11,487 nucleotides of DNA from Bacteroidia bacterium (GCA_030431085.1 JAUIJW010000058.1:1-11487); one strand, 5' to 3'. Shown: positions 1-7,381, numbered from the stretch's first letter. A program made the numbers and translations. The notes: generated by a model from the sequence alone, not told the origin.

Positions 1-1615
1 TTTTATGTTTTAGCACAGGGGCTACCCACATACTTCTTCTTTGAGCTAATTCTTCGTCAGATATTCTCACGTTTATTGTGTTTTCTTGCGCATTAATAGA
101 AATTAAATCTCCATCCTCAATTAAGGCTAAATTCCCACCTGTTTGTGCTTCTGGTGTAATGTGACCAACCACAAAACCATGGGTACCACCAGAAAATCGC
201 CCATCTGTAATAAGAGCAACTGTTTTACCTAATCCTGCTCCCATAATCATTGAGGTAGGTTTTAACATTTCTGGCATTCCAGGCCCTCCTCTTGGCCCTA
301 CATACCTAATGACGACCACATCTCCTTGAGATACTTTACCGGCTCCAATACCTTCATTTGCTTCTTGTTCACTATCAAAAACCACAGCCTTACCTTCGAA
401 CAAATCGCCTTCTTTACCGCTAATTTTAGCCACAGCACCTTCGGTCGCTAAATTCCCAAAAAGGATCTGTATATTTCCAGATGATTTTAATGCTTTTTCT
501 TTGGGGAAAATGACTGCTTGGTCATCTTCAAATTTTAATGGTGTAACTCCCTCTAAGTTTTCTGCTAAAGTTTTACCTGTCACCGTCATACAATCTCCAT
601 GCAAATACCCATTATCTAATAAATACTTCATCACAGCAGGAGTACCACCAATACCATGTACATCTTCCATTAAATACTCGCCGCTTGGTTTTAAATCTGC
701 AATAAGCGGCGTTCTATCACTTACCTTTTGAAAATCTTCTAATGTAAACTCAATACCAGCTGCATGCGCAATAGCCAAATAATGCAACACTGCATTGGTA
801 GAACCGCCTAAGGCATTTACCACTGCAATCGCATTTTCTAATGATTTTTTTGAAATTATATCTAATGGCTTTAAATCTAATTCTAAAAGATTTTTGATGG
901 CTTTAGCTATTCTTTCGCTTTCGTTTTCTTTATAAGGATTTTCTGCTGGAATAGATGAATTATACGGCAATGCCAAACCTAGGGCCTCAATAGATGAAGC
1001 CATGGTATTTGCTGTATACATACCTCCACAGGCTCCGGCCCCGGGTATAGCAGATTTGATTATTTCTTTATATTCTTGATCTGTAATGGCCCCAGCAATT
1101 TTCTGACCTAAGGCTTCAAATGCCGAAACTATATTTAATTTTTTTCCGTTGTAGTTACCAGAAGCAATTGTACCTCCATAAACCATTAATGATGGCCGAT
1201 TAAGTCTTAACATTGCCATAATGGCTCCTGGCATATTTTTATCGCAACCAACCACGGGTATTAATGCATCATAACTTTGGGCATTCACAACGGTTTCCAT
1301 TGAATCTGCAATAATATCTCTTGAGGGTAAAGAATATCTCATTCCTGGTGTGCCCATAGAAATACCATCACTCACTCCAATTGTATTAAAAACAAGCCCT
1401 ACTTGACTTAATTGATTTACTTCAGATTTTATATTAGCCGCCAAACCATTTAAATGCATATTACAAGGATTGCCATCATATCCCGTACTTGCAATACCGA
1501 TCTGAGGCTTTTTCATATCTTCATCATTCAGCCCAACTGCATATAACATGGCCTGTGCTGCTGGTTGCGTGGCATCTTGTGTAAGTTGTTTGCTATATTT
1601 GTTTAATTCTTTCAT
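1..1615 (-). CDS. ilvD: Dihydroxy-acid dehydratase IlvD (C-terminus cut by window edge)
   Basis: IlvD dehydrates 2,3-dihydroxy-isovalerate and 2,3-dihydroxy-3-methylvalerate to the 2-keto acid precursors of Val/Leu and Ile; it is a cytosolic Fe-S enzyme. The reading frame is open for 538 codons from ATG 1615 (MKELNKYSKQ) to the left edge. Three cysteines in family motifs are visible: GNPCNMH (C51), GCDKNMPG (C124) and ACGGMYTANTM (C196). This pattern is typical of the ILVD/EDD family and fits cluster ligation. PRGGPGMPEML and DGRFSGGTHGF (serine near residue 475, the expected catalytic base) lie in the C-terminal part. Bacterial IlvD is usually about 555-560 residues, so roughly 20 residues are missing off the edge. 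The gene follows its own leader peptide and attenuator. In related genomes ilvB, ilvN and ilvC often come next, but they would be outside this window. Identity is very secure. Confidence 0.97.
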   Translation of the reverse strand, partial: MKELNKYSKQLTQDATQPAAQAMLYAVGLNDEDMKKPQIGIASTGYDGNPCNMHLNGLAANIKSEVNQLSQVGLVFNTIGVSDGISMGTPGMRYSLPSRDIIADSMETVVNAQSYDALIPVVGCDKNMPGAIMAMLRLNRPSLMVYGGTIASGNYNGKKLNIVSAFEALGQKIAGAITDQEYKEIIKSAIPGAGACGGMYTANTMASSIEALGLALPYNSSIPAENPYKENESERIAKAIKNLLELDLKPLDIISKKSLENAIAVVNALGGSTNAVLHYLAIAHAAGIEFTLEDFQKVSDRTPLIADLKPSGEYLMEDVHGIGGTPAVMKYLLDNGYLHGDCMTVTGKTLAENLEGVTPLKFEDDQAVIFPKEKALKSSGNIQILFGNLATEGAVAKISGKEGDLFEGKAVVFDSEQEANEGIGAGKVSQGDVVVIRYVGPRGGPGMPEMLKPTSMIMGAGLGKTVALITDGRFSGGTHGFVVGHITPEAQTGGNLALIEDGDLISINAQENTINVRISDEELAQRRSMWVAPVLKHK

Positions 1616-1666
1616 TTATATTTGAAACTCTCTAATTAATCCGTTAATTATTAAACTATTTCTCAA

Positions 1667-1693
1667 AATTAGGATAGTCGATACTACCTAATT
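1667..1693 (-). repeat. Bulged inverted repeat in the distal ilvD leader
   Basis: AATTAGG (1667-1673) pairs with CCTAATT (1687-1693), and TAGT (1675-1678) pairs with ACTA (1683-1686). A single unpaired base at 1674 and a four-base CGAT loop make 11 pairs with one bulge. On the minus strand the 3' arm runs into TTTTG, too short a T-run for a good terminator. That arm overlaps a TAATTTTG box (1664-1671) matching TAnnTTTG, so the repeat might be an operator over a second ilvD promoter or an mRNA structure. Function is unknown. Confidence 0.45.
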
Positions 1694-1792
1694 CTAAATT
1701 CTATTTTTTTTTACAACATTCAGTGCTTACAGATACATCGTTAATAACTGTATTACAACACCTTACTTCTCCATATTTACAAAGTTTAAAAC

Positions 1793-1820
1793 AAAAAAAA
1801 GCCTCCCAAAAGGGAGGCTT
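1793..1820 (-). terminator. Intrinsic terminator / attenuator upstream of ilvD
   Basis: On the minus strand AAGCCTCCC, loop TTTT, GGGAGGC is followed by eight T residues (1800-1793). The stem is GC-rich in a very AT-rich setting: GCCTCCC pairs with GGGAGGC (1812-1818 with 1801-1807), and the flanking AA and TT extend it. It lies 32 bases after the leader peptide stop and 177 bases before ilvD. It can serve as the attenuator for ilvD and as the end of transcripts from the upstream unknown gene. On the plus strand no T-run follows, so it is directional. Confidence 0.9.
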
Positions 1821-1853
1821 ATATCAAAAATATATTTATAACACATCCCTTCT
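1808..1853 (-). promoter_or_regulatory. Possible antiterminator pairing in the ilvD leader
   Basis: The minus-strand segment AGAAGGGA (1853-1846), starting at the last base of the leader stop codon, can pair with TCCCTTTT (1815-1808), which is the 3' part of the terminator's ascending arm plus its loop. That gives 8 pairs with one G-U wobble and would break the terminator. Geometry fits attenuation. A ribosome stalled at the Ile codons 1873-1868 should leave 1853-1846 free; one at the stop codon would cover it and let the terminator form. The helix was found by eye and has not been folded computationally. Confidence 0.55.
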
Positions 1854-1912
1854 TATTCAGTAAACCAAATAATAAGAATAATGTTAACAATATGGGTGTA
1901 ATTTTTTTTCAT
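1853..1912 (-). CDS. ilv operon leader peptide (MKKNYTHIVNIILIIWFTE)
   Basis: This 19-residue ORF runs from ATG 1912-1910 to TAA 1855-1853. Residues 8-15 read I-V-N-I-I-L-I-I, so seven of eight codons encode the branched-chain amino acids made by the pathway downstream. It lies just after a Bacteroidota -7 box and just before a strong terminator, with ilvD as the next gene. This is the arrangement of leader peptides in amino acid attenuators such as enterobacterial ilv and leu: scarcity of charged Ile, Val or Leu tRNA stalls the ribosome on the control codons and prevents termination. The peptide itself probably has no function. There is no Shine-Dalgarno sequence, as is normal in this phylum. 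It is too short to prove by coding statistics; composition and context carry the call. Confidence 0.82.
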   Translation of the reverse strand: MKKNYTHIVNIILIIWFTE

Positions 1913-1928
1913 CTCACAAACTTCACAA

Positions 1929-1936
1929 CAAATCTA
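1929..1936 (-). promoter_or_regulatory. Candidate -7 promoter box for the ilvD leader transcript
   Basis: The minus strand reads TAGATTTG, a perfect match to the Bacteroidota -7 consensus TAnnTTTG. It ends 16 bases before the leader ATG, so transcription would start around 1922-1925, giving a very short 5' end before the leader peptide. I found no convincing TTG-type -33 element at the usual spacing. The box falls in the 33 bases between the upstream gene's stop and the leader start. Confidence 0.55.
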
Positions 1937-1942
1937 TAAAAA

Positions 1943-3474
1943 TTATCTGTAATTTTTTATCGCTTTTTCTTTAATTATTAAGGCCACCGGTTTATTTTCA
2001 ATATTGCTTTCAAGCCATGAAATAATATCTAAATACATGAATAACCTTTTCTCATAGGGGTGATTTTCGTATTCTAGAAGCTCTGTATGTAGCTGTTTAA
2101 ATGCTTTTTTTATTTCATGCGGGTAAATATTTGTAAGATTCTTAAGGAAAGTAATGAACTTTTTCTGAACTTCTTGCAGTTCATTCATCTTAATTAAAAA
2201 CTTATAGGTTGATACAATCAGTACATCTAAATTTTGATCTAACCCTGCTTCGTAGTGCGCTACTAAGTTTAATATTCGCGTAAAGCAAAGTAAATCTTCG
2301 CGCATTTTAAGCGATTTATTTTTAATAATTTTATCCAAATAATAAATGCATTCTTTGTAATGTGCTGCTCCAAAATACATGCTGGCAATTTTATAATAAA
2401 ACACCATGGTGTGATGCGCATCAATTTTACTAGAATACACCTCAAGTTTTTCTAAAAGTTCGGGTAAAAATGCCACACCTTTTTCAAAAAGAACAGGTTT
2501 AATTTATGTGAGTATAGATAAATAAAAGCAAGCGATTCTGTATTATCATTGAATAAAAATTGCTGCTCTTCTATTTCGCTTTCTAAAAAATTTAAAGCCG
2601 TGTCAAATTTACTTAAGTGTTGAATAAAATAAAGAGACTCTAATAAATAATTCATTCCTTTTAGATAAAAAACCGGGTTAGTTTTTTTCATAAAAGGATT
2701 ATGCAAAAACAAGTCTACCCATTTCTTAGAATACTTATAACACGACAAAAAGTCTTGTGTAATAAAGCTATACCATAAATAGGCTTTATATAAAAAAAGT
2801 TTTTCTTTAATACCCAGTAATTCATAATTATACTCTGGTAAATTATCTGCAAAAAACTGTTGGACTTTAATAAAATCCTCGTTGGTTTTTACGTAACCAT
2901 TTTTGAGCAACAAGCTATATAACTGCAAAGATAAATTAGACAACCTACTCATTATTACGGTTCTGTTACTTAAGTCTTTAGCTTGAACCACCAAATCATC
3001 TGCGCGTGTATTTAAGCTTCTTGTAATATACTGCGATTCTATAGTTTTTTCAAGCTCTACAATTTCATAAGCCAAATTATTTTCTTCATTAGCCAAAGCA
3101 GTAGACTTAGCTTTTTCTAAAAGTTTTAAACTTTGCTTATGAAGCCCCTTATTATAAAGAATTGTAGCAAAATCAAGCATTTCTCGAATTTGCGTTTTAT
3201 TATTTTGATGAATAGGGTTAAGCCTTAGACTGACTAAAATTTGTCTGTACAGATGTGCTTTTGAGTTAGAAAGTTGTTGTTTTTTTATTTTTGTTTTCTG
3301 TAATATCGTTTTTTCGTCAAAAACATCCATCTTATCTAAAACCGTAAAAAGGGTCATGAAATTCTTTTCAGAATTTCCACCTAATCGACCCGCATACAAT
3401 TTAAATTGTCTTTTTTCGGATTTAGACAGTGATTTTACCAAAGAAAAAAGCATGTCATTTTTCTCCATAGACAT
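1943..3474 (-). pseudogene. Unknown helical (TPR-like) protein, interrupted by a -1 frame change near 2480
   Basis: Two overlapping frames appear to be one gene. The first runs from ATG 3474 (MSMEKNDMLFSLVKSLSKSE) for about 330 good residues to LNLFFL, then reads KKVWHFYPNF and stops at 2452. The second frame, one base back, continues at FEKGVAFLPELLEKLEVY and ends at 1943. The first codon usable as an independent start for the second part is only a GTG (2476), in the middle of a helix. Joined, the product would be about 510 residues, lysine- and leucine-rich, with repeated amphipathic helices suggesting a TPR-like solenoid; no signal peptide, membrane segment or catalytic motif is visible. 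It resembles uncharacterised flavobacterial proteins by recollection only, and no function is assigned. The lesion sits at TTTTTGAAAAA (2480-2490). The gene is divergent from leuA and upstream of the ilvD attenuator. Confidence 0.75.
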
Positions 3475-3624
3475 CGTAATAAAACCTAATTAACTTTCTG
3501 AATATGTGTTTATTATGCTGCTTTAAAATAATTTGAGTATAGTAAAGAATTTTAAAAGCACCCTATATAACTAATGCATTCGAATTAGTTTTGAGTATTC
3601 AAAAGTGATAAAAATATTTTAATA
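3475..3624. promoter_or_regulatory. Divergent intergenic region between the unknown gene and leuA
   Basis: These 150 bases should hold promoters for both directions. For leuA there is a plausible -7 box at 3586-3593 and an overlapping palindrome at 3589-3604. The 9-base word TTTGAGTAT occurs twice in the same orientation (3532-3540 and 3590-3598), 58 bases apart. A weak 7-bp inverted repeat AACTAAT/ATTAGTT (3569-3575 with 3584-3590) lies between, with no T-run. For the minus-strand gene I see only TAGGTTTT (3488-3481), one base from consensus and very close to its start codon. Confidence 0.5.
3586..3604 (+). promoter_or_regulatory. Candidate leuA promoter -7 box with overlapping palindrome
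   Basis: TAGTTTTG (3586-3593) matches the Bacteroidota -7 consensus TAnnTTTG exactly and would start RNA near 3600, about 25 bases before the leuA ATG. TTTTGA (3589-3594), spacer GTAT, TCAAAA (3599-3604) is a perfect inverted repeat that covers half of the box and the expected start point. A regulator bound there would block initiation, so it is a candidate operator. No clear -33 element is seen. Confidence 0.45.
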
Positions 3625-4800
3625 ATGAGTAAAAATCGAGTCCAAATATTCGACACCACCTTAAGAGATGGAGAACAAGTACCTGGTTGCAAGTTAAATA
3701 CAGATCAAAAATTGGTTATTGCTAAACAGCTAGATTTACTGGGTGTTGATGTTATTGAGGCTGGATTTCCTATCTCAAGCCCAGGTGATTTCAACTCTGT
3801 TGTTGAAATATCAAAATTGGTGAAAAATGCAACAGTTTGTGGACTTACTAGAGCCAACAAAAAAGATATCGATGCTGCTGCTGCTGCCTTAAAATATGCT
3901 AAAATTCCTAGAATTCACACTGGTATAGGTACTTCAGAATCACATATTAAATTTAAATTTAATTCAACTCCAGAAAAAATTATTGAGCGTGCTAAAGACG
4001 CTGTAAAATATGCAAAATCTTTTGTTGAAGATATTGAATTCTATGCAGAAGATGCTGGTAGAACAGACAATGAATTTCTTGCTAAAGTTTGCGAAGAGGT
4101 GATAAAATCTGGCGCTACAGTTTTAAACATACCCGATACTACAGGCTATTGTTTACCTGAAGAGTATGGTGCCAAAATAAAGTATTTAAAAGAAAATGTG
4201 AAAGGCATAGATAATGTTATCTTATCCTGTCACTGCCATAACGATTTAGGTTTGGCTACAGCAAATTCTATTGCTGGCGTACAAAATGGAGCCCGCCAAA
4301 TTGAGTGCACAATTAACGGTATTGGCGAACGTGCCGGAAATACAGCATTAGAAGAAGTGGTAATGATTTTAAAACAACATCCCTACTTAAACTTAGACAC
4401 TAATATTAATACCCCTATGCTCTACGAAACCAGTCAAATGGTACAACATCATATGGGTATTAATGTACAACCCAATAAAGCAGTTATTGGAGAAAATGCT
4501 TTTGCACATAGCTCTGGTATTCACCAAGATGGTGTTATTAAGAATAGAGAAACTTATGAAATAATGGATCCAGCCGACGTTGGTGTTACAGAATCTTCTA
4601 TTGTTTTAACAGCGAGAAGTGGTCGAGCAGCCTTGGCTTATAGAGCAAAAAATTTAGGTTATGAGTTAACCAAAATTGAGTTAGATACAGTTTATCCTGA
4701 ATTTCTGAACTATGCTGATGATAAAAAAGAAATTGAAGATGTAGATATACACCAAATCATAAAAAAATGTAATATCTTTAAGTCAAAGATTGAAGCTTAA
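3625..4800 (+). CDS. leuA: 2-Isopropylmalate synthase LeuA, short form
   Basis: LeuA condenses acetyl-CoA with 2-ketoisovalerate to 2-isopropylmalate, the first committed step of leucine synthesis, in the cytosol. The 391 residues form a DRE-TIM metallolyase barrel. DTTLRDGEQ (residues 10-18) holds the metal-binding Asp and catalytic Arg, HCHNDLG (203-209) holds the two metal-binding His residues, and NGIGERAGN (231-239) is a family signature. AHSSGIHQDG (294-303) lies in the following subdomain. The protein ends soon after this; the roughly 120-residue C-terminal domain that binds leucine in the about 510-residue LeuA enzymes is absent. Homocitrate synthase and citramalate synthase are related alternatives, but the immediately following leuB makes LeuA by far the best call. 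The start at ATG 3625 places the first motif at the usual distance from the N-terminus. Confidence 0.95.
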   Translation: MSKNRVQIFDTTLRDGEQVPGCKLNTDQKLVIAKQLDLLGVDVIEAGFPISSPGDFNSVVEISKLVKNATVCGLTRANKKDIDAAAAALKYAKIPRIHTGIGTSESHIKFKFNSTPEKIIERAKDAVKYAKSFVEDIEFYAEDAGRTDNEFLAKVCEEVIKSGATVLNIPDTTGYCLPEEYGAKIKYLKENVKGIDNVILSCHCHNDLGLATANSIAGVQNGARQIECTINGIGERAGNTALEEVVMILKQHPYLNLDTNINTPMLYETSQMVQHHMGINVQPNKAVIGENAFAHSSGIHQDGVIKNRETYEIMDPADVGVTESSIVLTARSGRAALAYRAKNLGYELTKIELDTVYPEFLNYADDKKEIEDVDIHQIIKKCNIFKSKIEA

Positions 4801-4805
4801 CACCA

Positions 4806-5924
4806 ATGAAGTTAAAAATTGCCGTTTTAGGAGGAGATGGAATAGGTCCAGAGATAACTGCCCAAGCCGTTCAAGTGCTTAAAGCCATTGCAAAAAAGTT
4901 TAAACATGAGTTTGAATTTACCAATGCTCTGGTAGGCGCAGCAGCAATTAAAATTAAAGGCGATCCTTTGCCTCAAGATACACTAGACATTTGTAACGAT
5001 GCCAATGCCGTACTTTTTGGCGCCATAGGTGATCCTGAGTTTGACCAAAACCCCGATGCCAAAATAAGACCCGAACAAGGCTTATTAAAGCTAAGAAAAA
5101 GTTTAGGATTATTTGCAAATATCAGGCCTCTAATAACGTTTGAGTCGTTAATTCATAAGTCTCCAATAAAAGAAAAAATTATTAGAAATACCGATTTTAT
5201 CATTTTTAGAGAACTTACAGGAGGTATTTATTTTGGCGAAAAAAGAACTAGTGATGATGGTAAAAGTGCTTCAGACAATTGTGTATACAATGACTTTGAA
5301 GTTGATCGTATTGCCCATCTAGCATTTAAAGCAGCCAAATCTAGACGAAAAAAATTAACATTGGTTGACAAGGCCAATGTTCTAGAAACTTCAAGACTTT
5401 GGAGAAGAAGAGTACAAGATATAGCTCAACAATATCCCGAGGTAGATTTAAACTTTCTTTATGTTGATAATGCCGCTATGCAGATGATTGTAAACCCGAG
5501 GCAATTTGATGTAATTCTAACTGAAAATATGTTTGGGGATATTTTATCTGATGAGGCTAGTGTTATTTCTGGATCTATTGGTTTACAGGCTTCTGCTTCT
5601 ATGGGTGATACATCTGTGTTATTTGAACCTATTCATGGTTCATTTCCAGATGCTAAGGGTAAGAATACCGCCAATCCGTTGGCAGCAATTTTATCTGCCG
5701 CTATGCTATTAGAGCATTTTGAATTGTATAAGGAGGCAGATGCAATTAAAACAGCCGTAGACAAATCTATAGAGTTTAACATTACCACACCAGATATCAA
5801 TGCCACTAAAAACTTTGCGCGTACCTCTGATGTAGGCGATTTTATTGCTGATTATATTATTGATAAAAAAAATATTTTATATCATATTGAAAATATCAAT
5901 CTTGGTCAATCTACAATAATCTAA
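4806..5924 (+). CDS. leuB: 3-Isopropylmalate dehydrogenase LeuB
   Basis: LeuB oxidatively decarboxylates 3-isopropylmalate with NAD+ and divalent metal, giving 2-ketoisocaproate after loss of CO2; one transamination then yields leucine. The 372-residue protein shows the beta-decarboxylating dehydrogenase pattern: GGDGIGPEI near the N-terminus, LRKSLGLFANIRP (96-108), RELTGGIYFGEKR (135-147, with catalytic Tyr142), VDKANVLETSRLWR (187-200, with catalytic Lys189), and metal-binding acidic residues in DNAAMQ (D221) and MFGDILSDEAS (D245, D249). EPIHGSFPD (274-282) is the coenzyme-side motif. The protein is slightly longer than the usual 350-360 residues because of a short C-terminal tail ending GQSTII. 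It starts 5 bases after the leuA stop, so the two are surely cotranscribed. leuC and leuD, needed for the step between them, are not in the window. Confidence 0.97.
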   Translation: MKLKIAVLGGDGIGPEITAQAVQVLKAIAKKFKHEFEFTNALVGAAAIKIKGDPLPQDTLDICNDANAVLFGAIGDPEFDQNPDAKIRPEQGLLKLRKSLGLFANIRPLITFESLIHKSPIKEKIIRNTDFIIFRELTGGIYFGEKRTSDDGKSASDNCVYNDFEVDRIAHLAFKAAKSRRKKLTLVDKANVLETSRLWRRRVQDIAQQYPEVDLNFLYVDNAAMQMIVNPRQFDVILTENMFGDILSDEASVISGSIGLQASASMGDTSVLFEPIHGSFPDAKGKNTANPLAAILSAAMLLEHFELYKEADAIKTAVDKSIEFNITTPDINATKNFARTSDVGDFIADYIIDKKNILYHIENINLGQSTII

Positions 5925-5944
5925 TTTTTATTTAAGACATAAAT

Positions 5945-5991
5945 ACTTGTAAAGAGTAAATAACTTGTAAATTAGAACAAATTTTACAAGT
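5945..5991. repeat. Three copies of ACTTGTAAA around the leuB terminator
   Basis: ACTTGTAAA occurs in direct orientation at 5945-5953 and 5963-5971 (18 bases apart) and as its complement TTTACAAGT at 5983-5991. The second and third copies form the terminator stem. The first copy could compete for the same 3' arm and form a shorter helix, so it may influence folding, or the repeats may be binding sites. Confidence 0.5.
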
Positions 5992-6000
5992 TATTTTTTT
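5958..6000 (+). terminator. Intrinsic terminator after leuB, abutting the next start codon
   Basis: AAATAACTTGTAAA (5958-5971) and TTTACAAGTTATTT (5983-5996) form a perfect 14-bp stem with an 11-base loop, and a run of seven T residues (5994-6000) follows. The stem is AT-rich, but its length and T-run make a convincing terminator of the leuA-leuB transcript. The T-run ends directly at the ATG of the aldehyde dehydrogenase gene at 6001, so the same RNA region would be that gene's translation initiation site. Confidence 0.8.
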
Positions 6001-7377
6001 ATGAACTTCACCGCTTTAATAGAACAACAAAAATTATACTTTAATACAGGGGCTACCAAAGACATCTCACTAAAAAAGGCACTGTTAAAAAAGCTCAAAC
6101 AAGAAATACTTCATCAAGAGGAAGCCATTTTAAAGGCTATCCACCAAGATTTTAAAAAATCTTATTTTGAGAGTTACGCCACAGAAATTGGCATTGTAAT
6201 TACCGAAATTAATCTATTTATTAAAAAACTAGATTCTTGGTCGAAACCTAAAGTAGTGATGCCAAGTTTATTAAACTTTCCTTCATGGAGTAGAATTTAT
6301 AATGACCCTTACGGTTCTGTTTTAATTATCTCACCTTGGAACTACCCTTTTCAACTGGCCTTTTCTCCGTTAATTGGTGCTATTGCAGCTGGTAATACAG
6401 TTGTTTTAAAACCTTCTGAACTCACACCAAATACATCTGCCATTATTAAAATAATTATAGATAACGTTTTTAGTGCCAATCATGTTACCGTAGTAGAAGG
6501 TGGCATTGAAAAGGCACAAGAATTACTTGCTAAGAGGTGGGATTATATTTTCTTTACAGGTAGTGTGCCTGTTGGTAAGATAATTTATCAAGCCGCTGCC
6601 CAGTACTTGACGCCAGTAACGTTAGAACTTGGTGGTAAAAGCCCTTGTATAATTGATGAATCTGCCAATATACCATTAGGGGCAAAACGATTAGTCTGGG
6701 GTAAATTTTTAAATGGTGGGCAAACCTGTATAGCCCCAGATTATATTCTTATCCATTACACAAAATTAGAGGAGTTTACCCAACAATTAAAAGTGCAAAT
6801 TAACAAAGCTTATGGTGAAAACCCAGAAGAATCAGAAGATTTCCCTAGAATTATTAATCAGAAAAATTTTGACAGATTATCTAAAATGATTGCAAATCAA
6901 AAAATAATCATAGGAGGGCATGTCAATCCAGAGACCCTTTACATCGCCCCAACAGTATTAGAGAATCCACCCTTAAATAGTGAGGTAATGCAAGATGAAA
7001 TTTTTGGCCCTATATTACCTATCATTACCTTTAAAAATTTGAATGATATCAATAAGGTATTACTTCATTTTGAAAAACCATTGTCATTTTATGTCTTTTC
7101 AAACAATATAAAAACAGCACGTGAGTTTATTAAAAATTACTCTTTTGGAGGAGGTGTAATAAATGACACCTTAGTTCACTTCGCCAACCATCGTTTACCT
7201 TTTGGAGGTGTTGGCCATAGTGGTATTGGAGGTTATCATGGTAAAAATTCGTACCTCACCTTTAGTCATCAAAAAGGAGTAACTAGGCGATTTAATTGGC
7301 TTGATATCCCTACAAGATATGCACCCTATACAGGAAAATTGAAGCAAGTAAAACAGTTATTTAAATATTTTAGCTAA
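6001..7377 (+). CDS. Aldehyde dehydrogenase, class-3-like
   Basis: This NAD(P)+-dependent enzyme oxidises an aldehyde to its carboxylic acid; the substrate cannot be told from sequence. The 458 residues match the short, class-3 type of aldehyde dehydrogenase, which lacks the N-terminal extension of roughly 490-residue enzymes. Visible motifs are SPWNYP (111-116, with oxyanion Asn114), VLKPSE (135-140, coenzyme-binding Lys), FTGS (185-188), LELGGKSP (208-215, general base Glu209), NGGQTCIAPDY (238-248, catalytic Cys243), EIFGP (333-337) and PFGGVGHSG (400-408). The N-terminal YFNTGATKD is at the family's usual position, supporting the ATG at 6001 even though the leuB terminator touches it. The nitroreductase-family gene follows after 4 bases. 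Likely roles are detoxification or fatty/aromatic aldehyde oxidation, but this is only inference from the class. Confidence 0.93.
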   Translation: MNFTALIEQQKLYFNTGATKDISLKKALLKKLKQEILHQEEAILKAIHQDFKKSYFESYATEIGIVITEINLFIKKLDSWSKPKVVMPSLLNFPSWSRIYNDPYGSVLIISPWNYPFQLAFSPLIGAIAAGNTVVLKPSELTPNTSAIIKIIIDNVFSANHVTVVEGGIEKAQELLAKRWDYIFFTGSVPVGKIIYQAAAQYLTPVTLELGGKSPCIIDESANIPLGAKRLVWGKFLNGGQTCIAPDYILIHYTKLEEFTQQLKVQINKAYGENPEESEDFPRIINQKNFDRLSKMIANQKIIIGGHVNPETLYIAPTVLENPPLNSEVMQDEIFGPILPIITFKNLNDINKVLLHFEKPLSFYVFSNNIKTAREFIKNYSFGGGVINDTLVHFANHRLPFGGVGHSGIGGYHGKNSYLTFSHQKGVTRRFNWLDIPTRYAPYTGKLKQVKQLFKYFS

Positions 7378-7381
7378 ACCT

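Larger units (their letters stand above)
1616..1942 (-). other. ilvD leader region (327 bases without a long gene)
   Basis: This gap lies between the stop of the upstream minus-strand gene and the ilvD start. Read on the minus strand it holds, in order, a -7 promoter box (1929-1936), a 19-codon leader ORF (1853-1912), a possible antiterminator arm (1846-1853), an intrinsic terminator (1793-1820), and then about 177 bases of untranslated leader up to ilvD. That last part contains a bulged hairpin (1667-1693) and a second TAnnTTTG-like box (1664-1671). Two tiny ATG ORFs of three codons in the distal leader look like chance. Confidence 0.7.

Noticed and set aside
501..731. 76-codon plus-strand ORF
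   Set aside because: It is antisense to the well-conserved ilvD frame and looks like no known protein; a shadow ORF.
2452..2476. Second half of the unknown minus-strand gene as an independent gene starting at 2476
   Set aside because: The start would be a GTG within a helix, and the frame is continuous in sense with the first part; a split gene is simpler.
3504..3536. Mini-ORF MCLLCCFKII upstream of leuA as a leucine leader peptide
   Set aside because: Only two Leu codons in ten, no terminator or clear competing structure after it, and the best -7 box (3586-3593) lies downstream, which would leave it untranscribed with leuA.
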